Source: an uncultured Bacteroides sp. (GTDB lineage: Bacteria > Bacteroidota > Bacteroidia > Bacteroidales > Bacteroidaceae). Taken from it: a DNA stretch of 38,362 nucleotides. Location: NCBI GenBank assembly GCA_944320735.1, contig CALUIQ010000074.1, forward strand, positions 1 through 38,362, read 5' to 3'. This document shows positions 6,435 through 15,282 of this stretch, piece by piece (within the stretch, counting starts at the first letter, position 1; each line of letters begins with the position of its first letter). The position numbers and the translations under genes are program-made. Below the pieces are notes generated by a model that was given only the letters and a program-made list of their open reading frames with translations, was not told the origin of the DNA and ran no database searches.

Positions 6435-9425
6435 ATGAACATAAAAAAGATATTCGGATTGCTCATCTTGGCAAGTCTTATGCCGATGACGCTGACAGGG
6501 GCAGGGAATGCATCCCTTTGGCAGAAAATGGAAACTGATGCACGTTGCAAGCAATGGGTGGATTCCGTCATGCAAACGCTCAGCCTGAAAGAGCGTATCG
6601 GACAACTGATGGTGTACACCATAGCGCCCACACAGGACAAAGCGAACCTAAACCTGCTGCGAAAAGTCGTCAGAGAGTATAAAATAGGCGGCTTGTTGTT
6701 CTCCAAAGGTGAGATACAGAATCAGGTAGCACTGACCAACCAAGCCCAACAATGGGCAGACGTACCAATTATGATAACCTTGGACGGAGAATGGGGATTG
6801 GCCATGCGCTTGAAAGATACGCCCCGATTCCCACGCAATATGGTGCTGGGCTGCATCCAGAATGACAGTCTGCTCTATGCATACGGACGGGAAGTGGCGC
6901 GCGAATGCCGTGAAATGGGCATACAAGTAAATTTTGCTCCGGTGGCGGACGTGAACATCAACCCCAAGAATCCGGTTATCAACACCCGTTCTTTCGGTGA
7001 AGACCCTAAGAACGTGGCACGTAAAGTCACAGCCTACGCACGAGGCTTGGAGGACGGCGGCGTATTGTCTGTGAGCAAACATTTTCCCGGACACGGAGAC
7101 ACGAATGTCGACTCACACGAAGCATTACCCACTCTGCCCTTTGATCGTGCACGGCTGGACAGCGTAGAATTGTACCCATTCCGCAAAGTTATAGAGGCTG
7201 GACTGAACGGCATCATGGTAGGACATTTGGCCGTACCTGCCATAGAGCCTGAAAAAGGATTGCCTGCCAGCCTGTCACCCCGCATCATCAGCGGTCTGCT
7301 GCAAAAGGAAATGGGATTCCGCGGATTGACCTTCACCGACGCTTTAGCCATGAAAGGAGCTGCCGGACACGGTTCGGTCTGCCTCCGTGCCTTGCAAGCC
7401 GGCAACGATGTCCTGTTGGTACCCCGCCGTATCAAGGAAGAAGTGGACGCCATCATTCGAGCCATACGCCTGGACGTCCTTCCCGAAGCTGAAATTGACC
7501 GCCGTTGCCGGAAAGTGCTGACCTACAAATATGCGTTAGGATTGACCCGGAAGCCGCATATCCAACTTTCCGGACTTACCACCCGACTGAACACCTCCGG
7601 TGCCCGTGAACTGATTTCCCAATTGCGGATAGCCTCGACTACGGTTGTAAGCAACAACGACGCGTTGCCTTTAGACCCGGCGGCAAACCGTGTGGCCGTA
7701 TTACAGGTAGGCGCTTCCAATACCGATTTTCGTCCGTTCCTGACTCAACTGAGCCAATACGCCACACCGGTAGAATGCAAGCTGACTCCGCAAACCGACG
7801 CTTTCCAACGCAAGGAACTAACCCAGCGCATCGAGACGTGCCAACGTCTGTTGGTATGCGTCACGACCGATCGTCTAAACTTCTGCCGCGACTTTCTGAA
7901 TTCCCTACAGACGGACAAGCCCGTCATATACCTATTATATATAGACGGTCAGGACGCCGTCCCCTTACAACCTGCCCTGCAACGAGCCGATGCAGTCATA
8001 CTGGCGCATTCCGTTCAAGAAGACGTGCTGCGCCATACGGCTTCCTTACTTTATGGCGAAACGGGAGCTGACGGACGCTTGTCGGCATCTATCGGACAAG
8101 CGTTTGCCGCCGGCACAGGCGTCACGCTACAGCCTCATACCCAGCCTCGTTACAACCCCAACGAGCATGGTATGAGTGCACGCCGCCTGGCTCAAATAGA
8201 CGAAATAGCCGAAGAAGGTATCCGCCAAGGCGCCTACCCGGGCTGCCAAGTTGTTGTGTGGAAAGACGGAATGGAACTATACAACAAGACGTTCGGCACC
8301 CAAGACGGCAGTCACCCCTTGCTATCAAGCGATGTTTTCGACTTGGCATCCTTGACCAAAACATCCGCAACGCTGTTGTCCGTCATGAAACTCTATGACC
8401 AAGGCCGGTTGAGCCTGACAGACTTCGCTTCGGACTACTTGCCATTTTTACGCGGAACTGACAAGCAGGACATCACCCTCAGCAGTCTTCTGTTTCATGA
8501 ATCCGGCCTACCGGGTACGATTCTTTTTTATCAGGAGGCCATCGATTCTGCCAGCTACAAAGGCTCTTTGTTCTCCGGCCGACGCGACCGCATACATACC
8601 GCTCAAATAGCGCGCAATACTTGGGGCAATCCTTCGTTTCACTTCCGCCCGGAGTTGACGTCTCCCGTTCGTACTACGCGCCACACCCTACAAGTATGCG
8701 ACAGCTTGTGGTTGGACGCTTCGTTCAAGGAAGAAATGATGCAGCAGATAGCCGACGCCCGACGGTATTCCCGTCGCTACCGATACAGTTGCGTAGGTTT
8801 CATCCTGCTGCAACAAGTAGTGGAAGCCATTACAGGAAAGCCCATGGACCAATTCCTACAAGAAGAGTTTTATCGCCCTATGGGGCTGAAGCGAACCGGT
8901 TACCACCCGTTGGAGCGACTTCCTAAAATGGCTATTGTCCCCTCGGCGAAAGATGATTTTATCCGAAAAGAAGTACTGCGAGGGTATGTGCATGACGAGT
9001 CGGCGGCTTTCATTGGCGGAGTTTCAGGCAATGCTGGACTGTTTTCTAACGCTTCCGAGGTAGCCTGCATCTACCAAATGCTGCTAAACGGAGGAACCTT
9101 CCGAGGGCATCGTTACCTCAGCCAAGAAACCTGCAAGGTATTCACCACCCGCACTTCACGCATCAGCCGCCGTGGCTTAGGCTTCGACAAACCAGACCTG
9201 CAACGACCGCGCAGCAATCCTTGTTCGGCTTCCACACCCGCCTCTGCCTATGGGCATACTGGTTTTACCGGCACATGCGCTTGGTGTGACCCTGACAACC
9301 GCCTGGTGTATGTGTTCCTTAGCAATCGCACTTATCCCCATCCTTGGAACAACCTACTGATGGTATTGGAGATACGCGAGCGTATTCAGGAAACCTTATA
9401 CAGGGCGCTGAGGGAAGGAAAATAG
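6435..9425 (+). CDS. GH3 beta-N-acetylhexosaminidase fused to a serine hydrolase (beta-lactamase fold)
   Basis: The 996-residue exported protein joins two enzymes. Residues about 40-370 form a GH3 barrel of the NagZ type: KHFPGHGDTNVDSH (215-228) is the His/Asp catalytic loop characteristic of N-acetylglucosaminidases, and D302 (TFTDALAMKG) is the expected nucleophile. A GH3 C-terminal-like segment follows (about 395-560). Residues about 580-985 form a class C beta-lactamase/penicillin-binding-type serine hydrolase with S639-L-T-K642 (SxxK), Y784-S-C786 at the YxN position, and H941-T-G in place of KTG. The Cys in place of Asn is unusual and may alter specificity. The signal sequence (about 1-23) suggests periplasmic or surface action on peptidoglycan fragments. 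It shares an operon with the split nucleotidase. Confidence 0.9.
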   Translation: MNIKKIFGLLILASLMPMTLTGAGNASLWQKMETDARCKQWVDSVMQTLSLKERIGQLMVYTIAPTQDKANLNLLRKVVREYKIGGLLFSKGEIQNQVALTNQAQQWADVPIMITLDGEWGLAMRLKDTPRFPRNMVLGCIQNDSLLYAYGREVARECREMGIQVNFAPVADVNINPKNPVINTRSFGEDPKNVARKVTAYARGLEDGGVLSVSKHFPGHGDTNVDSHEALPTLPFDRARLDSVELYPFRKVIEAGLNGIMVGHLAVPAIEPEKGLPASLSPRIISGLLQKEMGFRGLTFTDALAMKGAAGHGSVCLRALQAGNDVLLVPRRIKEEVDAIIRAIRLDVLPEAEIDRRCRKVLTYKYALGLTRKPHIQLSGLTTRLNTSGARELISQLRIASTTVVSNNDALPLDPAANRVAVLQVGASNTDFRPFLTQLSQYATPVECKLTPQTDAFQRKELTQRIETCQRLLVCVTTDRLNFCRDFLNSLQTDKPVIYLLYIDGQDAVPLQPALQRADAVILAHSVQEDVLRHTASLLYGETGADGRLSASIGQAFAAGTGVTLQPHTQPRYNPNEHGMSARRLAQIDEIAEEGIRQGAYPGCQVVVWKDGMELYNKTFGTQDGSHPLLSSDVFDLASLTKTSATLLSVMKLYDQGRLSLTDFASDYLPFLRGTDKQDITLSSLLFHESGLPGTILFYQEAIDSASYKGSLFSGRRDRIHTAQIARNTWGNPSFHFRPELTSPVRTTRHTLQVCDSLWLDASFKEEMMQQIADARRYSRRYRYSCVGFILLQQVVEAITGKPMDQFLQEEFYRPMGLKRTGYHPLERLPKMAIVPSAKDDFIRKEVLRGYVHDESAAFIGGVSGNAGLFSNASEVACIYQMLLNGGTFRGHRYLSQETCKVFTTRTSRISRRGLGFDKPDLQRPRSNPCSASTPASAYGHTGFTGTCAWCDPDNRLVYVFLSNRTYPHPWNNLLMVLEIRERIQETLYRALREGK

Positions 9426-9477
9426 TTTCTATACTTTGCACAAGATAAGGTTGTGCATTTCTTAACGGCTCTCATTT

Positions 9478-9551
9478 TTTCACCTACGGATAATGCGGAG
9501 GGCACTGATTCTACTTTTTGCCCGTTTTGCCCGTGTTATCCGTAGGTGAAA
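9478..9551 (+). repeat. 16-bp perfect inverted repeat after the GH3 fusion gene
   Basis: TTTCACCTACGGATAA (9478-9493) is the reverse complement of TTATCCGTAGGTGAAA (9536-9551), with a 42-base loop. It may serve as a terminator-like structure 52 bases past the stop codon. Its core (ACGGATAATGCGG) resembles the large hairpin at 26103-26166, so both may belong to one dispersed repeat family. Confidence 0.55.
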
Positions 9552-9666
9552 TCTTTCAAATCTTTCCTCCTTACATTTCAGGCATACGGAAATTCTGCTT
9601 CCACAACACCCAGAAGCCTTCTTGTTTCAATATGATAAGATTTCATAATATTATTTTTTAAATTAA

Positions 9667-9697
9667 TTGTGCATATTGATTTAAATCAATATATTTG
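9667..9697 (+). promoter_or_regulatory. Promoter of the four-gene secreted-protein operon
   Basis: TTG (9667-9669), a 20-base spacer and TATATTTG (9690-9697) fit the Bacteroides promoter pattern; the start would lie near 9704. A perfect 20-bp palindrome occupies almost the whole spacer and overlaps the -7 box. Confidence 0.65.
9673..9692. promoter_or_regulatory. Perfect palindrome matching an FNR/CRP-type operator
   Basis: ATATTGATTTAAATCAATAT is a perfect 20-bp palindrome. Its core, TTGAT-TTAA-ATCAA (9676-9689), is the exact consensus of FNR-type regulators of the CRP/FNR superfamily. The centre at 9682/9683 is about 21 bases before the likely transcription start, between -33 and -7, a position that would favour repression. 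Which Bacteroides CRP/FNR protein binds is not known from this window. Confidence 0.6.
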
Positions 9698-9717
9698 CCC
9701 CTAAAATCACATTAGTT

Positions 9718-11673
9718 ATGAATTGCAGGACTCTTAAATATTGGTTGATTGGGATAGGATGTTTATTCCTATGTCAGAATATCTGCGCCCAACATGTCAC
9801 GAAAGAACAACTGCTCAAGTTATTCTATCAGGCAAATGTAGCCCAAAAAGCAAATGACACGGAGAAAGCCATAGAAATATACCTTTCTGTATTGAAACTT
9901 TCCCCGGGCCTACCCGAACCTTATTTAAGTTTAGGAAAGTTATACGCCTCCAAAGACGATAAAATTTCCATAAAAAAGGCCTGTATCTGCTACTCCAATT
10001 ATCTGAGATTGAAACCCGATGCCGCCGAAGCGGATTTTTTGGAATCCGAGATTACCCGCCTGACCGCATTGGCCGAAGCCGAAGAAGTTGCTCCTCCTGT
10101 AGAAACCAACCGGCCACCTCGATTTACAGTCGTACTTTCAAACCCGGTTGGAACAATTGGCACGAACACGGCCATAGATTCTATGGACGTGGCAGAAGTA
10201 CCTGTCGTACCCATTGTAGTAGACACGGTAGTGAAAGTAGCCGAACCCGTATCCCCCAAAGTCATCGCACCTGTAGACTCCAGAATGATTGGACGGTGGG
10301 CGTCGGACGAAATGGACAGCAATGGACGTGAAATGTGGATTTTCGACATCTATGCCGAAAACGATGCTTTGTGGATGCAGCTGACCGACAGTGCATTTAT
10401 GAAGAAAGACAGGCTATGGGCCAATGCGCCCGACTTGAAAGCGCAAGGACTGTTGGAAAGGGACAGTCTTGTGTTCACTTTTGAAATAGAAGAAAAGGAA
10501 GAGAGCACAGAGACGGCTTCTCCCAAGGGGAAAAGGAAAGAAAAGGATGGCTTCTCATCCATTGTAGACGAAATATTAAACTTGGACTTGGGGCGCTTAA
10601 TGGACGCACCGGCTTCCAACAGAGAGACAGCAAGACCCGACTCGTCCGCCATTGATTCATTAGGAACCGACAGCATACCGATGGACTCTACGCTCTATCT
10701 CGAACCGCAAATCATCCACGCTTACATTTTCAGCCTGGCGTTCGACGGGAAAAAGTTCGGAGGAAGCGTAACCAAACGAATCTATGACGCCAACGCATCC
10801 GAGGTATCGATTTCGGAGAACAGCCGCATCTGCGAACTTTTCAAAGCGCCTGACGATTATTTGGGCTTCACCTACATACGCCCGTCCGATACCGAGTTGT
10901 CCAGTATGCCGGAACTCTGCGAGATATACAATCAGAAGAGACGTATGTCCGAAAGTATGTCATCATTGAACGATTTAGGCTGTCTGACCATGTGGGGAAT
11001 AGGCACCCACCGGAATATGCGGATGGCCGTATCCTACTTCATGGAAGCCTCGATGAAAAACAACTTGTTCGCTACACTGAACCTGGCTCAACTGTATCAG
11101 GACGGTTATGGCGTCGAAAAGAACCTGCCCAAAGCAAGAGAACTGTTTATGCGTGCCTACAAGTCCGGCTATACGGACGCACTGGTGTTATGCGGCGATT
11201 CTTATTGGGAATCGGAAAACGGTGCGGAACCGGACTACCAGAAAGCGTTGGAATGCTACCAGCAGGCCATATTGCGCCGTTGTCCTTATGCCGCATTCCG
11301 TTTAGGCTGGCTTTACAACGAAGGATTGGGAGTAGAGCAAGATACGGCAAGAGCCTTGAACTATTACAAGCAGGCCGTGGCAATGTCTTACCCCGATGCA
11401 TTGGCAGACATGGGCACCTTCTATCGCGAAGGAAGATTGGTAGAGCAGGATTATGCCAAGGCATTGGAATACCTGAACAAGGCAGCCGCCAAAGGCAATG
11501 TAAAAGCTATGTATGAAATTTACCAAATGTATTTGCGCGGAGAAGGCGTGCAACCCAATTTCAATTTGGCCAAAGAATGGTTGCGCAAATCAATGGACGC
11601 GGACAATTCTACACTCCATGGCTTTTCTTCCGTAAAGAATCAGATTAAAGCGATTATTCATCCCAAAAGGTAA
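9718..11673 (+). CDS. Secreted TPR/Sel1-repeat protein
   Basis: The 651-residue protein has a signal peptide (about 1-24, ending NICAQ), an N-terminal TPR pair (about 28-115; NDTEKAIEIYLSVLKLSP), and a Thr/Ser/Pro/Val-rich linker (about 115-195). A central domain (about 200-380) contains a WxxxxMDxxGREMWIF segment of unknown fold. C-terminal Sel1-like repeats follow (about 415-635), marked by recurring LGxxYxxGxGVxxDxxKAxxYYxxA units such as YNEGLGVEQDTARALNYY. Sel1/TPR solenoids bind proteins or organise complexes; no catalytic motif is visible. It is the first gene of a four-gene operon whose members all have export signals, suggesting a periplasmic or outer-membrane assembly. Its specific function is unknown. 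Confidence 0.8.
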   Translation: MNCRTLKYWLIGIGCLFLCQNICAQHVTKEQLLKLFYQANVAQKANDTEKAIEIYLSVLKLSPGLPEPYLSLGKLYASKDDKISIKKACICYSNYLRLKPDAAEADFLESEITRLTALAEAEEVAPPVETNRPPRFTVVLSNPVGTIGTNTAIDSMDVAEVPVVPIVVDTVVKVAEPVSPKVIAPVDSRMIGRWASDEMDSNGREMWIFDIYAENDALWMQLTDSAFMKKDRLWANAPDLKAQGLLERDSLVFTFEIEEKEESTETASPKGKRKEKDGFSSIVDEILNLDLGRLMDAPASNRETARPDSSAIDSLGTDSIPMDSTLYLEPQIIHAYIFSLAFDGKKFGGSVTKRIYDANASEVSISENSRICELFKAPDDYLGFTYIRPSDTELSSMPELCEIYNQKRRMSESMSSLNDLGCLTMWGIGTHRNMRMAVSYFMEASMKNNLFATLNLAQLYQDGYGVEKNLPKARELFMRAYKSGYTDALVLCGDSYWESENGAEPDYQKALECYQQAILRRCPYAAFRLGWLYNEGLGVEQDTARALNYYKQAVAMSYPDALADMGTFYREGRLVEQDYAKALEYLNKAAAKGNVKAMYEIYQMYLRGEGVQPNFNLAKEWLRKSMDADNSTLHGFSSVKNQIKAIIHPKR

Positions 11674-11678
11674 GGTTT

Positions 11679-12809
11679 ATGCACAAGGTTATCGCGATAT
11701 TCTTTCTTTGCATGTGCTCCATCGGCTTTGTCTATGCGAACACAGACGATTCGGACGTAGGCTTCGTCAGCCGTAAGATCAAACAATTGGCTGAGCTACT
11801 GCCTATGCAACAACTTCCGGATTGTGACACCATTGTGGCCGTTCCCCAAGTCATCAAGAATAAATCATTGATATTTACGTACAATGACCGGAACGAAATT
11901 TCCCACATCGGCTTGTCCTTGTTCAGCGACGCAACCAAGTTCCTGTTAGACCCAAGTATCTGTAACTTCCTGGAACGCTATTTGCTAGAGCTGGTACTGC
12001 AAGAGGATAACCGTGCAGTAGAACGGAAGTTGGCGGAATACCACATCACACTGCTTTTTGACGGGAAGCCCTTCGGTTCAAGCAACCTGTTGTCATTAGG
12101 CAATATCTTGGAACAGATGGATATGCCTGTCAAGTTTTCCCTACGCCATCAAGACAAACGGGCGGAGGCCAGTTGGAGATTCGGGCGCCATACTTTAAAT
12201 ATGTCTTTCCCCTTATACAGAGAGTTAATAGATGGGACTGACAAGAAAGAATCGGATGACAATGTCTACCACCAACTACAGACGGCGGTATTCGACTCGG
12301 TAACCGTTACGGACGAACCTGTAGACGGAAAGAATCTGCAACCGCTCAAAGAAGGGCGCATTTGGGTAAGCAAAGGAGAAGTTTTCTTGGTGCAACCACT
12401 CTCTTCCGACCGGTATTACGTAAAAAGCGGAAGCAATTACCGTCCGGTTTTTCAAAAAGAATATCCGGAGTATTCAGCCAACAACCTGTTTCTGACTTAT
12501 CGGAACGGAAAAAACAAGTCGTTGCTAATTACCCACCGGAAATACGGACGGTTTACCCCGGAAATCACGATTCCCCTCTTGAATTTCCTGCAATGTTTCT
12601 CCGATGAATTTGTGACCTATTGCCATACCGGCCATAACTCCAAAGGAGAATTGGAAACCATTGTCGTTTTCAGCCATACGAAACTGAATTATATCCATTT
12701 GCTCCGGGTAGCGATAGACGAGCAACAACTGTTTGCCGCCAATCCGGTATTAAAAGCTGATTTTTATTCAAACATACCCCAACAATATATTAGAACATTA
12801 TTACAATGA
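11679..12809 (+). CDS. Secreted protein of unknown function
   Basis: The 376-residue product has a signal peptide (MHKVIAIFFLCMCSIGFVYA, cleavage probably after about residue 20) and no domain I recognise. The sequence alternates beta-rich and helical segments: a DRNEISHIGLSLF-like strand region near 70-85, a helical stretch near 95-125, and a C-terminal half rich in aromatic and charged residues (YRPVFQKEYPEYSANNLF; SDEFVTYCHTGHNSKGELE). It starts 5 bases after the Sel1 gene and its stop overlaps the next start (ATGA), which strongly suggests co-translation. It could be a partner or substrate of the Sel1 protein, but that is inference from position only. Confidence 0.7.
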   Translation: MHKVIAIFFLCMCSIGFVYANTDDSDVGFVSRKIKQLAELLPMQQLPDCDTIVAVPQVIKNKSLIFTYNDRNEISHIGLSLFSDATKFLLDPSICNFLERYLLELVLQEDNRAVERKLAEYHITLLFDGKPFGSSNLLSLGNILEQMDMPVKFSLRHQDKRAEASWRFGRHTLNMSFPLYRELIDGTDKKESDDNVYHQLQTAVFDSVTVTDEPVDGKNLQPLKEGRIWVSKGEVFLVQPLSSDRYYVKSGSNYRPVFQKEYPEYSANNLFLTYRNGKNKSLLITHRKYGRFTPEITIPLLNFLQCFSDEFVTYCHTGHNSKGELETIVVFSHTKLNYIHLLRVAIDEQQLFAANPVLKADFYSNIPQQYIRTLLQ

Positions 12810-13795
12810 GAAAATTAGAATTGAGTTTATTATTCGTATTGATTCCTTTGTTTTCTTTCGCACAGTTGGAAGACACCAAGTTTACGATTACCGATGGACT
12901 GGACAACACCTCCTTAAAGACCGCTATGGAGCACAATGTCTCCGCATTTTTGAAAGCCTGCAATGTAGCCGTTATGGAAGGAGACAAGCCGGAAATGGAA
13001 GAAGAATTGACAGATGATGCCAAAGACGTGTTGAAACAAATGTGGAAAACAAGCCCGATGGCTTGTCCGGTGTCTACCATTGAGGAGATTTGCCTGCAAA
13101 CGTCCGATGGCTACCAAGTCAGAAATATCCCTGTCACTATGATGGCCGCCGAAGAAGGCGAAGGTGAGCAGGAATTGGTACTCCACTTCACGTCTTCGGG
13201 AGCCATTGACAACATATCCATAGCCATCGAAGAGAACAAATACAAAGAAATTCTGTCCGAACATGAATCCGTAGAGGACTTGTACCGCCGCCAGGTCATC
13301 ATAGACTTTGTGGAAAACTACCGAACTGCTTACAACCGGAAAGACTTGCCGTATATTGAATCCGTATTCAGCGACAACGCACTGATTATTACCGGAAAGG
13401 TTATCCGCGAGAAGCCCAAATCGGATTATGCGATGCGAGCCTTGAGTCACGAAAAAATCGTGTACCAAAAACGCACGAAAAAGGAATATATCAGCAACCT
13501 GAAACGGGTATTCAAGTCAAACAAATACATCAACGTATTGTTTGACGAGGTAGAAGTCATCCAGCATCCCAAACTTACGGACATTTACGGAGTAACCCTG
13601 AAGCAGGAATGGCATTCGGACAGATACAGTGACGTGGGCTTTGTTTTTCTGATGATTGACTTCCAGGACGAAATGAACCCGCTGATACAAGTGCGCACTT
13701 GGCAACCCGAAAAGCTGGACGGCAAAATATTGGCTCGCGAAGAAGTCTTTAATCTGGGAGATTTTGACATCGTGCGCTCTTTAGTTGATGATTAA
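12806..13795 (+). CDS. Secreted protein with probable NTF2/SnoaL-like domain
   Basis: The 329-residue product has a signal peptide (MRKLELSLLFVLIPLFSFAQ). Residues about 22-160 form an acidic first domain. Residues about 165-315 look like an NTF2-like cone fold: VIIDFVENYRTAYNRKDLPY followed by IESVFSDNALIITG, then helices and paired strands (TDIYGVTLKQEWHSDRYSDVGFVFLMIDF) and IQVRTWQP. This helix-then-curved-sheet order, with a trailing Trp-containing strand, is typical of SnoaL/NTF2 proteins, many of which are non-catalytic binding modules. The start overlaps the stop of the previous gene by four bases. The function is unknown and the fold call is by eye. Confidence 0.65.
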   Translation: MRKLELSLLFVLIPLFSFAQLEDTKFTITDGLDNTSLKTAMEHNVSAFLKACNVAVMEGDKPEMEEELTDDAKDVLKQMWKTSPMACPVSTIEEICLQTSDGYQVRNIPVTMMAAEEGEGEQELVLHFTSSGAIDNISIAIEENKYKEILSEHESVEDLYRRQVIIDFVENYRTAYNRKDLPYIESVFSDNALIITGKVIREKPKSDYAMRALSHEKIVYQKRTKKEYISNLKRVFKSNKYINVLFDEVEVIQHPKLTDIYGVTLKQEWHSDRYSDVGFVFLMIDFQDEMNPLIQVRTWQPEKLDGKILAREEVFNLGDFDIVRSLVDD

Positions 13796-13812
13796 CCAAT
13801 AAATAATAAAGT

Positions 13813-15189
13813 ATGAAAAAGAAACTATTCATGTTGGTCGGCGGATTGTTTTTAGCCATCACGTCGGTTTTTGGTCAACGCAACTTGGAAGTGAAGGATA
13901 TCACGACGCAGCGTGACGTTTTTTCGGGACAAGATACGGAAGCCGGTATCGTTATTTCGTGTCCGTCCAACATCAAGTTGTCCATTGAGTCTTCACACGA
14001 CAAAGTCGTCGATGTGTACAATGTAGAGGACAAAGGAGAAGAAACATTCTACTATATGCGATTTCAGACCGGAAGAAGATACCGGGGACGCAAACTAACG
14101 GTACGGGCTGACGGTTACGCTCCGGTCAACATCATAGCCGAACTGAATCCTAAGGAACTGAAACGTTACCAACTGATAGACCCGGATGTGGAATTCGTCT
14201 ATGGATGCTATTATGAATATCGCAAACGCGGAACCGAATTTTTCCAGCAAGCTATGTATGTGGAGGCACGAGAACAATATGCCATCGCGCAAGAATGTTC
14301 CGACTGCCCCGAAAATTCCGGTTTGGACGTCATCATAGCCAACATCGACTCTATTACCGTCTATAGGCAAAAAGCCGATTCGGCCTTTGATATACTGGAT
14401 TATGAAACCGCCAGAGACTACTACGAAAAGATTGTCAGCCTGAACCCTTCTGACGAGAACGCTTCGCAAAAAGTATTTGAATGCTCTCGCAATTTTGACA
14501 TCGACTGCAACAAATATTTCAATTCGGCGGAAGCTTACAAAGAAGAAGGCGACTATGAAAAGGCTATGGAACTGTATCAAAGGGTCATAGACGGCAATTG
14601 CCCCAATGCCATCAAAGCCAGCCAACAACTGAGATTAGTACGCAAAGAGGTAAACAGCCGCAAACAACGCGCCCGTGTCTATGTGTACGAATACAGCAAG
14701 AGTGCGCCGATTGGTTTGGGAACCGGTACATACAATAAAAATAAAGTGGGCGGTTATTTCAGTCTCAGTTTCCACTCCGACTTGTTCAAGGCACTGCAGA
14801 AATCATATAATGAAGTAAAGGATGCAGAACTGAACCTTTCGTTCGGTTGGACACTCAATAAGTGGGAAAAGATTCCCGTATGGGTATTCTTCGGTGTAGG
14901 CTACACCGGTGCGGGCGAGTTTGTGGATAGTGAGGGCAACCGCTATATAGAACCGGAAGAGGACAGCAGCACGTCATCCTCTGATGAAAACACGGGGACT
15001 ACCACAAACAACAATGACGACCCGACCTTCAAACTTTATAGTGCCTTCTCACCGGAAATCGGACTTTTAGGCAAAATAGGTCCTGTCGTATTGCGCTATA
15101 CCTTCCAATATCGTTTCTCGGTCTCCAAGGAGTATGAAGACAAAATCAACAAAACCCGCCACGCCATAGGTGTCGGTTTTTGCTTCTGA
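13813..15189 (+). CDS. TPR protein with C-terminal outer-membrane barrel-like region
   Basis: The 458-residue product has a signal peptide (about 1-21, ending SVFGQ). A beta-rich PEGA-like region follows (about 22-115; RRYRGRKLTVRADGYAPVNI), then TPR motifs (about 135-275; ADSAFDILDYETARDYYEKI, EEGDYEKAMELYQRVIDG). The C-terminal third has amphipathic strands (GGYFSLSFHSDLF, LNLSFGWTLNKWEKIPVWVFFGVGYTG, VVLRYTFQYRFSV) and a terminal phenylalanine (GVGFCF), as in outer-membrane beta-barrels. A low-complexity Ser/Thr/Asn/Asp loop (about 385-403) interrupts it. It closes the operon, 17 bases after the NTF2-like gene, and is followed by a strong hairpin. It may anchor the other three products to the outer membrane (inference). 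Confidence 0.72.
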   Translation: MKKKLFMLVGGLFLAITSVFGQRNLEVKDITTQRDVFSGQDTEAGIVISCPSNIKLSIESSHDKVVDVYNVEDKGEETFYYMRFQTGRRYRGRKLTVRADGYAPVNIIAELNPKELKRYQLIDPDVEFVYGCYYEYRKRGTEFFQQAMYVEAREQYAIAQECSDCPENSGLDVIIANIDSITVYRQKADSAFDILDYETARDYYEKIVSLNPSDENASQKVFECSRNFDIDCNKYFNSAEAYKEEGDYEKAMELYQRVIDGNCPNAIKASQQLRLVRKEVNSRKQRARVYVYEYSKSAPIGLGTGTYNKNKVGGYFSLSFHSDLFKALQKSYNEVKDAELNLSFGWTLNKWEKIPVWVFFGVGYTGAGEFVDSEGNRYIEPEEDSSTSSSDENTGTTTNNNDDPTFKLYSAFSPEIGLLGKIGPVVLRYTFQYRFSVSKEYEDKINKTRHAIGVGFCF

Positions 15190-15223
15190 CAGAGAATCAT
15201 CAGAAAGATAAAAAACAAAGGCA

Positions 15224-15265
15224 CAGAAACGCAGCATCCTCTCTTCATCCTGGTCTGCGTTTCTG
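15224..15265. terminator. Hairpin terminator between convergent genes
   Basis: CAGAAACGCAG (15224-15234) pairs perfectly with CTGCGTTTCTG (15255-15265) around a 20-base loop. It lies between the end of the four-gene operon and the convergent TetR gene and could stop transcription from both sides. Confidence 0.6.
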
Positions 15266-15282
15266 TTCCTTTCAAACGAAAC

